From positions 2,728,001 to 2,792,000 of the forward strand of contig NC_010506.1 in assembly GCF_000019525.1 (NCBI RefSeq): a stretch of 64,000 bases of DNA, written 5' to 3'. Both the position numbers and the translations under genes were made by a program. Positions 46,820 to 56,060 of the stretch are shown here, piece by piece; position 1 is the stretch's first letter, and each line of letters opens with the position of its first letter. The stretch comes from Shewanella woodyi ATCC 51908 (GTDB taxonomy: Bacteria > Pseudomonadota > Gammaproteobacteria > Enterobacterales > Shewanellaceae). Under the pieces are notes generated by a model that had not been told where the DNA came from, did no database searches, and saw only the letters and a list, made by a program, of their open reading frames with translations.

Positions 46820-47544
46820 GTATCGTGGTGAGAGATCTCTCCTACGGATATGGCAATAAAGAGGTGCTTAAACAGCTAAATTTCTCTTTAGGTACTGGCT
46901 TTAATCTACTACTGGGTCCTAACGGAGCTGGAAAGAGTACACTTTTTTCGCTGCTAACTGGCTTGTTTAATCGAGGGCAGGGTGAGATTGAGCTTTGTGG
47001 GCTAGATTTAGTTCAGCACAGAAGGGCGGCACTGTCGAAACTTGGCGTGGTGTTTCAACAGAGCACGTTAGATCTCGATCTGAGCGTGAAACAGAATTTG
47101 ATCTATCAAGGATCGCTGCACGGACTCTCGGCAATGGATTCCCTCAACCGTGTTACACCAATCCTTGAAAAACTGGAGCTATCACAGAGACTGAACGAGC
47201 GTGTCAGAGTGTTGAATGGCGGCCACAAACGACGGTTAGAGATCGCCCGAGCCTTGATGCATCGACCTAAAGTGATTCTGCTCGATGAGCCCACCGTTGG
47301 TTTAGATACAGACAGTCGACTACTGATTATTGAACACGTTAGACGATTAGCGAAAGAGATGGATATCTGTGTTTTGTGGGCGACACACTTAATGGATGAA
47401 GCTAATAGCGATGATGAACTTCTGCTGCTGGACAGAGGTCAAATATGCGCTGCAGGGCAATGTCAGAAGCTTTATACAAAGCATGGAGTTAACGATCTGT
47501 TTGAGCTATATCGGAAGTTGACTCAGCAAGTGGAGTTAATGTGA
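46816..47544 (+). CDS. ABC transporter ATP-binding protein (PQQ alcohol-dehydrogenase system)
   Basis: The 242-residue ATPase has Walker A GPNGAGKST (about residue 35), an ABC signature variant VLNGGHKRRLEIARAL (the usual LSGGQ is LNGGH), Walker B VILLDEPTVGLD and the switch histidine in WATHLMDEA. It resembles ATPases of type-2 (ABC-2) export systems, matching the permease that follows. The start overlaps the beta-propeller stop by 4 bases. The LNGGH signature is somewhat unusual but still typical for this subfamily. Confidence 0.9.
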   Translation: MSIVVRDLSYGYGNKEVLKQLNFSLGTGFNLLLGPNGAGKSTLFSLLTGLFNRGQGEIELCGLDLVQHRRAALSKLGVVFQQSTLDLDLSVKQNLIYQGSLHGLSAMDSLNRVTPILEKLELSQRLNERVRVLNGGHKRRLEIARALMHRPKVILLDEPTVGLDTDSRLLIIEHVRRLAKEMDICVLWATHLMDEANSDDELLLLDRGQICAAGQCQKLYTKHGVNDLFELYRKLTQQVELM

Positions 47545-48329
47545 ATATGATGCCCTATTACTACTGCTTAGTTGGCATCATTAAGCGTGAATTTCTACGT
47601 TTTGTACAGCAGCGCACCCGCTTACTAAGTGCGCTTATTCGTCCCTTACTTTGGCTAGTCGTGTTTGCGGCAGGTTTTCGGGCGGCCTTAGGGGTATCGA
47701 TAATGGAACCCTATGGCACCTATATCACTTATCAGCAATATATCACCCCTGGACTGTGTTGCATGATTGTCCTGTTTAATGGCATGCAGAGCTCACTCTC
47801 TATGGTGTATGACAGAGAGATGGGGAGCATGAAGCTTTTATTGATCAGTCCGCTGCCAAGACCATTTTTATTGCTTTGTAAGCTGATAGCCACCGCGATA
47901 TTGTCACTGATTCAGGTCTGTATCTTCCTATTGATAGCTCAGTTTGTGGATGTCGATACCCCTGTTTGGGGTTATGTTACTGCGATACCGGCTATCTTTT
48001 TAATTGCGTTTTTTCTCGGGGCGCTGGGTTTACTACTTTCAAACTTAATCAAACAGTTAGAGAATTTTGCTGGTGTAATGAACTTTGTCATTTTCCCTAT
48101 GTTCTTTCTTTCAAGCGCGCTGTATCCATTGTGGAAGATGAAAGAAGCAAGTCTTTGGTTATATTGGATTTGTAACTATAATCCATTTAGTTATTGTGTT
48201 GAGTTATTAAGGTTCGCGCTTTATCAAGAGTTAAATATTAGCGCTTTTTTAGTGGTTTTTCTGGCCACGATTCTAGTTTCGGTATTGGCTATGTTTAACT
48301 TCGCACCTAAGCGTACTTTCAGAGGGTAA
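47541..48329 (+). CDS. ABC-2 type permease (PedC-like)
   Basis: The 262-residue inner-membrane protein has six hydrophobic helices and the ABC-2 core (VFAAGFRAALG, GSMKLLLISPLPRPFLLLCKL, FVIFPMFFLSSALYPLWKM), as in exporters of drugs, polysaccharides or lipids. It pairs with the preceding ATPase and is of the PedC-type found near PQQ alcohol dehydrogenases. The start is GTG at 47541 overlapping the ATPase stop; an ATG at 47547 is an alternative. The next gene follows after one base. Type-2 permeases normally export, which sits oddly with a binding protein in the same operon. Confidence 0.88.
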   Translation: MNMMPYYYCLVGIIKREFLRFVQQRTRLLSALIRPLLWLVVFAAGFRAALGVSIMEPYGTYITYQQYITPGLCCMIVLFNGMQSSLSMVYDREMGSMKLLLISPLPRPFLLLCKLIATAILSLIQVCIFLLIAQFVDVDTPVWGYVTAIPAIFLIAFFLGALGLLLSNLIKQLENFAGVMNFVIFPMFFLSSALYPLWKMKEASLWLYWICNYNPFSYCVELLRFALYQELNISAFLVVFLATILVSVLAMFNFAPKRTFRG

Positions 48330-48330
48330 G

Positions 48331-49338
48331 ATGCGATTACTGTATCCAGATATTGAGCCTTATGCAGATCACCTGCTCTCTATGCCTGCCAAAAAAGGGG
48401 AGGTGGTACACCAGCTTTATGTGGAGGAGTGTGGTAATCCAGAGGGAGTGCCTATTGTTTTCCTCCACGGTGGCCCAGGTTCTGGCTGCCGGGCTTCACA
48501 TCGGTGTTATTTTAACCCAGAACTTTACCGGATCATCTTGCTCGATCAACGTGGGTGTGGACGTTCAAAGCCCTACGCTTGCCTTGAAAACAACAACACA
48601 GACTATTTAATTGATGATCTGGAGCAGATAAGAGATAGGCTTAATATCGATAAGTGGGTGGTGTTTGGTGGCTCCTGGGGAGCAACGTTAGCCTTAGTTT
48701 ATGCAGAACATTACCCAGAGCGTGTTCTGGCGATGATTCTACGTGGCGTGTTTTTAGGCCGGCAGCAAGACATTGACTGGGTGTATAGCGACGGTGGCGC
48801 CGCTAACGTGTTTCCAGAGGCTTGGAAACAGCTTATGTCAGTGTTAACAGATGATGAGCAACTTATGCCACTAAAGAGCTTGTATGCCTTACTTGTTGGT
48901 ACTGATTATATTCGCCGCTCACAGGTGTTGCAGGCGTTTAACCAGTGGGAGCAACAGATAGTGACCCTAAGAGAGGAGAGTTTTAGCTTAACTGAAGTAC
49001 TTGCTGAAACCCTCCCAGAAGTGATGATTAGCGAGCCCTACGAAGGCGCCGCAGCTATTATTCAGCTCTACTACAGCCTGAAACTGTGCTTTATTGAACA
49101 TAAACCTATATTGTCCAGTATTGATAAAATAAGACAAATTCCTACTTATATCGTTCATGGCCGCTATGACATGGTGTGTCCTCTCAGACAAGCTTGGACG
49201 CTGTCAAAAGCTTGGCCAGAAGCGCGTCTGACTGTATTGCCTTTAGCTGGGCACTCAGCAGGAGAGGCGAGTATGGTCGATGCGCTGGTGGAGTTAACGG
49301 ATAGTGTTGGCAGTGATTTGAGTGCAAACTCGCTTTAA
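48331..49338 (+). CDS. pip: Proline iminopeptidase-like alpha/beta hydrolase
   Basis: The 335-residue protein is of the S33 prolyl aminopeptidase family: FLHGGPGSGC near residue 48, LDQRGCGRSKPY, nucleophile Ser in FGGSWGATLAL, and Asp and His near the C-terminus (HGRYDMVC, LPLAGHSAGEA). No signal peptide, so it is cytoplasmic. It starts one base after the ABC permease stop, so it is the last gene of this operon. A link to the pathway is unproven. It might trim a peptide, conceivably PqqA fragments, or be a passenger. A terminator follows. Confidence 0.88.
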   Translation: MRLLYPDIEPYADHLLSMPAKKGEVVHQLYVEECGNPEGVPIVFLHGGPGSGCRASHRCYFNPELYRIILLDQRGCGRSKPYACLENNNTDYLIDDLEQIRDRLNIDKWVVFGGSWGATLALVYAEHYPERVLAMILRGVFLGRQQDIDWVYSDGGAANVFPEAWKQLMSVLTDDEQLMPLKSLYALLVGTDYIRRSQVLQAFNQWEQQIVTLREESFSLTEVLAETLPEVMISEPYEGAAAIIQLYYSLKLCFIEHKPILSSIDKIRQIPTYIVHGRYDMVCPLRQAWTLSKAWPEARLTVLPLAGHSAGEASMVDALVELTDSVGSDLSANSL

Positions 49339-49370
49339 TTGGTATGTATTAAAAGACTGGTTTAGCAAAC

Positions 49371-49403
49371 AAAAAGCGCGACTCAATGTGAGACGCGCTT
49401 TTT
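49371..49403. terminator. Bidirectional terminator between the ABC operon and the TonB receptor gene
   Basis: AAAAAGCGCG pairs with CGCGCTTTTT, with an internal CTCA / TGAG pair, between two converging genes. A-runs and T-runs on both sides make it usable in both directions. Confidence 0.85.
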
Positions 49404-49451
49404 CTATTTGCTAGTGTTTAATTTACTAAAACTATCTAATACATGAAGAAG

Positions 49452-52400
49452 TTAGAACTTAAACTCTGCGCCTGCATAAGCGAAGCGACCTTTACCACCA
49501 CCATAGTTGCTGTCGAAATTACCTCTTCCGCCAATAGCCATGAATGGACCTCTGTCATCGAAGATGTTATTCACACCACCGAAGAAGCGAAGCTCGCCAT
49601 CATTAGCTAGATCTAACGTATAGGATACTGACAGATTGTGGGTGATGTATGAAGGTAAGTTATAGAATGAGTCATCTAATGCCTCTGGCTCCAGTACGCA
49701 CTTATCACTTCCATCTGCACAGTATTCATTATTTTTGGTGATTGCTTTCTCCCAATCATCGTATACTGAACGGCTTGCAACAACAGCACTCTTAAAGCGT
49801 GTGCTCCAACGAACTCGCCAAGCATCGTCGTAGTACCATGAAAGTGATGCAGTTACCTTATCTTCAAAGATATCTTGTGAAAGATCCCCTTCATAATTAG
49901 TTGTTGCTGGGCCTTCAGGGCTTTGCACTGTTTGCTCGTAACCAATGACATGTGTCCAATCAGCTTTAAACTTCAATGAGCCATATTTATCGAGTTCATA
50001 CCTGTACTCTGCGGCGAAATCAAAACCATTAGTTTTGATCTCATCAACATTATAAACACGTTGATTAACAGTAGTTATTTGCCCCTCTGCATCACGTTGA
50101 ATATCATTACAGAAATTATTATCGTCACCAAAATCAAGTGAAGAGTTATAGCAGTAATCAATAATATCTTCATTCGAGAAAGAAGATATCGCATCGCTTA
50201 TCGTGATGTCGTAATAGTCAACTGCAATACGTAATCCCTCGGCAAACTCAGGTGCTAATGTGATACCTAGAGTGTAAGTATCTGCTGTTTCCTCTTTTAG
50301 CTCTGAGTTACCAACATTAGGGGAGTAACCGTTATTATCATCTTCGAACTCACTGCCATCCGCGATAACCGCAGCTATACCAGGCTCTAAGCGACAGTTG
50401 TCATGGCCTGCATCGGTAGAAGTCAATGTTGTGCCTTCACAGATATCATCGAAACTATCATAGTCGCCACGCGGAGGTGATAGTAGTTCAGTAATACTTG
50501 GTGCGCGCTGAGCTCTTGCCCAGTTAGCACGTATTGCATAACCTTCGACTGGTTGCCAAGTCACCCCTGTTTTATAGCTCTGAATTAGTCCCGTACCAGA
50601 CCAGCTATAATCGGCTAGACGTGCCGATACTTCTGCTGTCAGGCTCTTAGCTCCTGCTACATCTTTAAGTAGTGGAAAGGCTGCTTCACCAAACACCTCA
50701 TAAACGCTGACATCGCCAGAGAAAGTCGGTACATAGTTGAATGAAACGCCACCTAATGGCACATTCGTATCCACACTTTGTTCATCTTTGCGATATTCAA
50801 AACCGAAAGCTGAAGCAACTGGCCCTGCTGGCATCTCAAAAAGGTCACCAGCAATATAACCAAGTACAGTTGTTTGTTGTACATCTGTCGAAATGGTGGG
50901 GGTTGCGCGTATATAATCGGCTGCTTCGGGTGTGATAGAACCTTCGCCAAACAGATTAATAGGCACACAACCTGCAGCACGAGCATCGGCATCAGCGCAC
51001 TGTATTGTGCCGTCATCGAGCTTTTCTGCGTTTAAAGCATGAGTAAGATTTGCTATGTATAGCTCATTATAACGGGTCTGCTCTTGGGTAAATTTACCAT
51101 AGCCAACTGATAGGTCCCAGTCCCAGTTTCCATCAAATATTGTACCTTGAAGCCCAGCCCATGAACGAATGGTTTTACGGGTATTATCATTGATGATATT
51201 GCCAACTTCATCGAAACCTCTATCCCACTTTACGCCCTTACTGCTAGCTTGATCGTAGATCTCTTGTGGCATATAAGGGTTATTTTTCGGGATTCGTCCA
51301 GCTCCAATCTGGCTGCTTTCCCCTGTTACAGGGTCAATAACAACGATGCCATCGAACTCATCTTCGCTTTCAGGTGATTTTTGGTTAATAGAGCGGTTTT
51401 CACTGTACTGAACTTGAAAATAGCTTTGGATGTCGTCAGTTAGCTCAAAGTCAACTTTAATTGCAGCCGAGATAGCTTCATCTGGGACTTTTAACATCAC
51501 AAACTGATTGAAGTCACGACCATATTTCTCTTCATGCCAGTCATCTCGTAGACCGTTTTCATCGTACCAAAAACCAGAGTCCGGCTTATAACTACTTTTT
51601 TCATCAAACACACCACCTGCAATGGAGTCACTTAGATTACGCCAATCTGCTTGTGTCATGTCTCTCATACAAGTTCCCTTGCTTGAGGTGTTATCTTCAC
51701 TGTACATGGCATTGCACATCTCTGCCGTATTGTATCGCCAAGATTCTTGCTGTTGCGCACGGTCACGATCCCAATAAGATAGACCATATTGTTTATCGTA
51801 AGTTGAGCTAAAGAAGAGATAGCCACGATCATCAGCAAATTCAGTACCATAATCTAAGTCTAAGGTGAACTCTTTAGCACCGCCCTCTGTACTCTCGCCG
51901 CCACGAGCTTTAAAAGAGAAGCCCTCTTTATCTTGCTGAGTGATGATATTTACTACACCTGCAATAGCATCTGAGCCATAAGCTGCTGATGCGCCACCTG
52001 TAATGACTTCGACTCTTTCAACCATACCTGAAGGGATAGTTGATAGGCTGACATAGTTACCTGAGTAACTATTAGACACGACTCGTCGTCCATCAATTAA
52101 GGTTAATGTCCGGTTGGTTCCTAGCTCACGAAGATCAATTGTAGATAGGCCGGTATTTTGTACACTGGATTGTGAGTTACTGTTACTGCTACCTTCTGAT
52201 ATTTGAGGAAGCTCCTCAACTAAAATCTCTGCCAGAGAGCCTAAACCTGTATCTTCGATGTCATCTCTGCCTAACACTGCTAGAGGTGTTGTTATACTAA
52301 AACTATCTCGACGCAGACGTGAACCTGTTACAGTAATTTTTTCTTGAATCTCTGGCTCTTTTCCCTGTTCATCTGCAGTGGCTTCAAGTTTGGGTTTTGC

Positions 52401-52499
52401 AATCTCTGTGTCATCGGCAGCATATACTTGTGGCGCTAAGCTTAATGCGCCCCCCATGATGGCGGTTTGTATTGCTATGGTGATCAGCTTTTTATTCAT
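49452..52499 (-). CDS. TonB-dependent receptor (large, substrate unknown)
   Basis: The 1015-residue outer-membrane receptor has a signal peptide (MNKKLITIAIQTAIMGGALS, ending VYA) and a TonB-box-like region with EKITVTGSRLRR. Its plug domain (about residues 60-180) has VERVEVITGGASAAYGSDAIAGVVNIIT, and a 22-strand barrel ends in the terminal aromatic residue (GAEFKF). Receptors of this size and type take up larger or bound substrates such as peptides, oligosaccharides or metal complexes. I use the ATG at 52499, which has GGATGGAGAG upstream; an earlier ATG gives 19 more residues. It is convergent with the PQQ operons, so a role in lanthanide uptake is possible but unsupported. Confidence 0.9.
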   Translation of the reverse strand: MNKKLITIAIQTAIMGGALSLAPQVYAADDTEIAKPKLEATADEQGKEPEIQEKITVTGSRLRRDSFSITTPLAVLGRDDIEDTGLGSLAEILVEELPQISEGSSNSNSQSSVQNTGLSTIDLRELGTNRTLTLIDGRRVVSNSYSGNYVSLSTIPSGMVERVEVITGGASAAYGSDAIAGVVNIITQQDKEGFSFKARGGESTEGGAKEFTLDLDYGTEFADDRGYLFFSSTYDKQYGLSYWDRDRAQQQESWRYNTAEMCNAMYSEDNTSSKGTCMRDMTQADWRNLSDSIAGGVFDEKSSYKPDSGFWYDENGLRDDWHEEKYGRDFNQFVMLKVPDEAISAAIKVDFELTDDIQSYFQVQYSENRSINQKSPESEDEFDGIVVIDPVTGESSQIGAGRIPKNNPYMPQEIYDQASSKGVKWDRGFDEVGNIINDNTRKTIRSWAGLQGTIFDGNWDWDLSVGYGKFTQEQTRYNELYIANLTHALNAEKLDDGTIQCADADARAAGCVPINLFGEGSITPEAADYIRATPTISTDVQQTTVLGYIAGDLFEMPAGPVASAFGFEYRKDEQSVDTNVPLGGVSFNYVPTFSGDVSVYEVFGEAAFPLLKDVAGAKSLTAEVSARLADYSWSGTGLIQSYKTGVTWQPVEGYAIRANWARAQRAPSITELLSPPRGDYDSFDDICEGTTLTSTDAGHDNCRLEPGIAAVIADGSEFEDDNNGYSPNVGNSELKEETADTYTLGITLAPEFAEGLRIAVDYYDITISDAISSFSNEDIIDYCYNSSLDFGDDNNFCNDIQRDAEGQITTVNQRVYNVDEIKTNGFDFAAEYRYELDKYGSLKFKADWTHVIGYEQTVQSPEGPATTNYEGDLSQDIFEDKVTASLSWYYDDAWRVRWSTRFKSAVVASRSVYDDWEKAITKNNEYCADGSDKCVLEPEALDDSFYNLPSYITHNLSVSYTLDLANDGELRFFGGVNNIFDDRGPFMAIGGRGNFDSNYGGGKGRFAYAGAEFKF

Positions 52500-52910
52500 C
52501 TCTCCATCCTTATATTTTTTGTTATCTGTTTTTCTGCCAACTGTGTCTCTGTTCAATGCTTATGGACAATTTATTCAGTATGGTCATTAATCCCCGGTAT
52601 AAACAAAACACTCAACTCTGTAAGATTGAACAGATTAGTTGTAGGACATAACATCTAAACAAGTTTGTTATGCAAACATCTATTGGGTGTAACAGCATGC
52701 TAACAATTAGGTCTGGCTAGTCAAATTCGACAAAATGCATAAGTCACTGATAAATAAGGTGTAGATATTAAATAGATGTAAAAATGAGGTAAAACCGAGC
52801 AGGTTGAGAGGGAGTGTAAATCATAGTCACTAAAACAGTTTATTAACTTTTTCGGCAGTGGATATTTATCTCTGAATAAAATTTGGTCGCTGAATAGTAA
52901 ATATACTCTC
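52500..52910. other. Upstream region of the TonB receptor gene, no gene
   Basis: About 410 bases of AT-rich sequence with no credible coding frame. It must hold the receptor promoter. I see no Fur-box-like palindrome or riboswitch-like fold. Confidence 0.45.
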
Positions 52911-52939
52911 CCAGTTAAAACGATAAACTGAGAGAGTTA
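52911..52939 (-). terminator. Hairpin downstream of dgt
   Basis: An inverted repeat (CTCTC-CAGTT against AACTG-AGAGAG) lies about 60 bases past the dgt stop on its strand, with only a weak T-tract. Confidence 0.45.
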
Positions 52940-52999
52940 GATGATTATTTAGTCACCTCTATTGAATGATTAGACAGGTTTTCTGTTAACTAAGCTTAT

Positions 53000-54334
53000 T
53001 TAGAGTTCATGACTGAGCTCAATCATGGAGCCAAGTTTGGGACTGAATAGTTGCTGATGTAGTCTTGCTGCGAACTCATCTGTCATGCCTGAGATATAGT
53101 CGGCAATGACTCTATGGCAGTTTAGCCCTTTGTTGTGGCTTTCTCGCCACCTTTCTTGAGTATGGGTTGGTAATAGGCGTTCAGGATCCGACTCAAATGC
53201 CTCAAAAAGCTCCATTACTGTTTGTTGCCCTTTGTACTCTAACATCTGAATTTCAGGCTTTCTGATGACGAATTTATAGACAAATTGTTTTAATACCTCT
53301 AAAGCAGAATCAAACTCATCATCTAGTGCGGCATTGAAACGTAAGAGAGGTTCAGTAAACGCTAAATCCTCTTTAAGATCTATGGCGGTAACGAAGCCAT
53401 TGACTAAGGTACCAATGGCATCTTTTCTCTGGTGATGATGGTGAGAGAAAAGTTTATCTCCTATGGTGGCAAACTCCTCGCGTATCCAACTATCTTTACT
53501 ATTTTTTAAGGTTTCTGTCACATCGCTGTGCCATTGAAAGCTGCTCACAATTCCCATCACAATGGCATCCTCAAGATCGTGGACTGCGTAAGCGATGTCG
53601 TCGGCCAGTTCCATAATGGAGCAATCTAAGGATTTATATCGCGTACGCTTGTGCTTACCTGTTGCTGCTGTATGGGTTTGTAAAAATCGCTCTCTGTCGG
53701 AGTCAATTAAGGGAGCCAGTACCCAGTCCAAAATAGCTTTATCATCATCAAAAACACCTTTGACTGGTGGCCAGTCTGCGGGTTTTAGTTGACGGATGTT
53801 ATTAACCTCTGCCTGTTGGCTATTGTGGTGGAGTGATGAGTAGAGTCCTGGGTACTTAAGTACTCCAAGCAGCGTTCGACGGCAGAGGTTCATGCCAAAA
53901 CACTCTGTGTAGGGCTCAAGTCCGGTAAGTATTCTAAAGGTCTGCCCGTTCCCTTCGAAGCCACCATGATTGCGCATCATATAGTTTAATGCGACCTCAC
54001 CACCGTGTCCGAAGGGAGGGTGGCCTATATCGTGTGCCAAGCAGAGGGATTCAATTAGGCTCATTGAGTCAAACAGCGGTAGATGTTGTGGTTGCTTTAA
54101 TTTGAGTTGAGCTCGAATACCTGTACCAATCTGAGATACTTCAAGGGAGTGAGTAAGCCGAGTACGGTAGAAGTCATTCATTCCGACACCTAAGACCTGA
54201 GTCTTAGCCTGTAATCTTCTAAACGCCGCCGAGTGCAGTATTCGAGCACGATCTCTTTGAAAGGGGCTGCGATGATCATTACGCCTTTTTTTATCTTCAT
54301 TAAGACGTCTTTCATGCCATGGGGATGCGATCAT
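53000..54334 (-). CDS. dGTPase-like HD-domain nucleotidase
   Basis: The 444-residue cytoplasmic protein is a dGTP triphosphohydrolase-like enzyme that cleaves dNTPs to deoxynucleoside and triphosphate. The HD metal site is shown by [12 protein letters not shown] (first His), [16 protein letters not shown] (His-Asp pair) and the later Asp in [19 protein letters not shown]. It is of the type-2 subfamily, common in Shewanella, whose relatives can deplete nucleotides during phage attack. Nothing here shows that role. AAGGAGAAG precedes the ATG. It is 80 bases downstream of yfbR on the same strand. Confidence 0.9.
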   Translation of the reverse strand: MIASPWHERRLNEDKKRRNDHRSPFQRDRARILHSAAFRRLQAKTQVLGVGMNDFYRTRLTHSLEVSQIGTGIRAQLKLKQPQHLPLFDSMSLIESLCLAHDIGHPPFGHGGEVALNYMMRNHGGFEGNGQTFRILTGLEPYTECFGMNLCRRTLLGVLKYPGLYSSLHHNSQQAEVNNIRQLKPADWPPVKGVFDDDKAILDWVLAPLIDSDRERFLQTHTAATGKHKRTRYKSLDCSIMELADDIAYAVHDLEDAIVMGIVSSFQWHSDVTETLKNSKDSWIREEFATIGDKLFSHHHHQRKDAIGTLVNGFVTAIDLKEDLAFTEPLLRFNAALDDEFDSALEVLKQFVYKFVIRKPEIQMLEYKGQQTVMELFEAFESDPERLLPTHTQERWRESHNKGLNCHRVIADYISGMTDEFAARLHQQLFSPKLGSMIELSHEL

Positions 54335-54413
54335 GCTTCTCCTTACTCACTATGAATGATTGACCTTTGCTATATGGCTAAGGTTATTGAACTGCAAGTT
54401 TATGATAAATTTA

Positions 54414-55001
54414 TTAAAGTAACTTATTGATATCATCTAAGCTTAGTTTGAAACTAGGCACATAGCAGTCGACAAAATATTTAACTGCAGGATCAGGGTT
54501 CTTATCTAATGATTCAATTAAACGTTTTCTTGCAGTATTAAATTCATTATTGCCTGCTCTAAGTTCTTCGAGACATTTCAGGAAGGCGCAGATAGTATCG
54601 GCAGATTTTACCAACAACTTATATTCGCTATCGGCATGTTCGCTTGACAGGAGTGGTTGGTACTCCTGCTGGAATTCTTCGGGAACCATCTCGAGGAGTC
54701 TATGCTCAGCAATTGCTTCAATCTTTTTGTATTCAGCCTCAATCTCTTTATTAAAATATTTCACCGGCGTGGGTAGGTCACCAGTTAAAATCTCGCTGGC
54801 ATCATGAAAGATTGCTACGGTTGCAGCTCTGTCAGGACTTAGCTTGGTTCCAAATTTTTGATTGCTAATTATTGCTAGCGCATGGGCTACCATAGCGACT
54901 TGTAGCGAATGCTCCTGGACATTTTCACTACGAACGTTATACATAAGTGGCCAGCGTTGAATTAATTTCATTCTTGCAAGATGGGCGAATAGATGACTCA
55001 T
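54414..55001 (-). CDS. yfbR: 5'-deoxynucleotidase YfbR
   Basis: YfbR is an HD-domain 5'-nucleotidase that dephosphorylates deoxyribonucleoside monophosphates. The 195-residue protein has MSHLFAHLARMKLIQRWPLM at the N-terminus, His in ENVQEHSLQVAMVAHAL and the HD pair in AIFHDASEILTGDLPTP. I use the ATG at 55001, which aligns with the E. coli start; a TTG at 55010 would add three residues. It may be cotranscribed with dgt just downstream; both act on nucleotides. Confidence 0.93.
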   Translation of the reverse strand: MSHLFAHLARMKLIQRWPLMYNVRSENVQEHSLQVAMVAHALAIISNQKFGTKLSPDRAATVAIFHDASEILTGDLPTPVKYFNKEIEAEYKKIEAIAEHRLLEMVPEEFQQEYQPLLSSEHADSEYKLLVKSADTICAFLKCLEELRAGNNEFNTARKRLIESLDKNPDPAVKYFVDCYVPSFKLSLDDINKLL

Positions 55002-55274
55002 AGTGGGCAACTCTATTGAAACAAACTTGTGGCGTTACATTAGCATAGGGTATCCCATATAGAGCAAGTATTAATTGCAGAGTTAGTAAAATGCAGTGAC
55101 AGATATATCTGTAAGTTTGATTATTGAGCTTTATAGTTTGTCGAACTTGATAGTTGCTTACTGGCACAGCTTCTGCTTACTGTCTAAAATTTAAATGAAG
55201 TTAACTTTCTCATTAGCATCGATAAACTCAATCGCTACCGAGAAAAATTAGGTTCACTCTTTCAGGAATTGTCA

Positions 55275-55985
55275 ATGGAGAAGATTGTGATACATTCGCC
55301 AACATATGAGTTTAGTCTTTTGGACCATATGTCCTGCAACACTGAGGTGAATATCCAGATCTTGGAACCAGATCAGGTGCTTCGTCTTCACTCGCGTTTT
55401 ATCGGTGTTGATCCCAAACGTATGATAATTCTTGAGTTAGGGGGCGATGCTCAATGGCAGAAGGCGCAGAATTTTCTATTTATTGGCCAGGAAGTTATTG
55501 TTCGAATTATCAGGAGTAATGAGCCTAAGGCTAATGTACTAGCCTTTAAAAGTAAGATCCAGAGGGTGGAGAGGAATCTTGGGTACTGGCTCTTAATAGA
55601 TTACCCAGAAGAGCTGCAGAAAGTTGCATTGAGACATCAGTCTCGGCTTCCCATTAGCCTTAGCTCTGCAATCGTTCCTGCAAAAGATAAAGAAAACAGT
55701 CAAAAGGATAAGCCACTAGCCTTGGGGGCATTAAAGGATATCTCTATAAAAGGAGGGGCTTTTATCAGCTCAGGGCTTAATATTATTTTGTGTGAGGAGT
55801 CTTACCTGTTGAAGGTTGAATTGTCATCACAACTGGACACTGAACTTGTGCCAATTACCATTAAGAATATTTTGCCTATCGAGCATGATGATGAAGCATT
55901 TCAGTACGGTTTTACAATCAACTGCTCTCAGGCTAAAGCTGAGTCTATCGTGCATAAACTGCTTATGTGCCATCTGTTGAAGTAG
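55275..55985 (+). CDS. PilZ-domain protein, flagellar-brake-like
   Basis: The 236-residue cytoplasmic protein resembles c-di-GMP receptors of the YcgR type: an N-terminal YcgR-like domain (about residues 1-110) and a C-terminal PilZ-like half beginning RHQSRLPISLSSAIV, where RxxxR is the c-di-GMP contact motif (RHQSR), followed by ALKDISIKGGAFIS (D-x-S-x-x-G). So ligand binding looks intact. The ATG at 55275 has AGGA seven bases upstream; a TTG six bases earlier is too close to that site. No flagellar genes are adjacent. Confidence 0.82.
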   Translation: MEKIVIHSPTYEFSLLDHMSCNTEVNIQILEPDQVLRLHSRFIGVDPKRMIILELGGDAQWQKAQNFLFIGQEVIVRIIRSNEPKANVLAFKSKIQRVERNLGYWLLIDYPEELQKVALRHQSRLPISLSSAIVPAKDKENSQKDKPLALGALKDISIKGGAFISSGLNIILCEESYLLKVELSSQLDTELVPITIKNILPIEHDDEAFQYGFTINCSQAKAESIVHKLLMCHLLK

Positions 55986-55998
55986 TTTATAGAAGATT

Positions 55999-56035
55999 AA
56001 AAAGCGACCTGCTTAGCTGCTGAGGTCGCTTTTTT
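55999..56035. terminator. Bidirectional terminator between the PilZ gene and alaA
   Basis: AAAAGCGACCT and AGGTCGCTTTTT pair around a GC-rich loop between two converging genes. Confidence 0.85.
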
Positions 56036-56060
56036 GAAGAGTATAGAGTAGTAATTGATA

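Noticed and set aside
53000..54334. Phage-defence island around the dGTPase-like gene
   Set aside because: Neighbours are housekeeping genes (yfbR) and a TonB receptor; no other defence genes are nearby.
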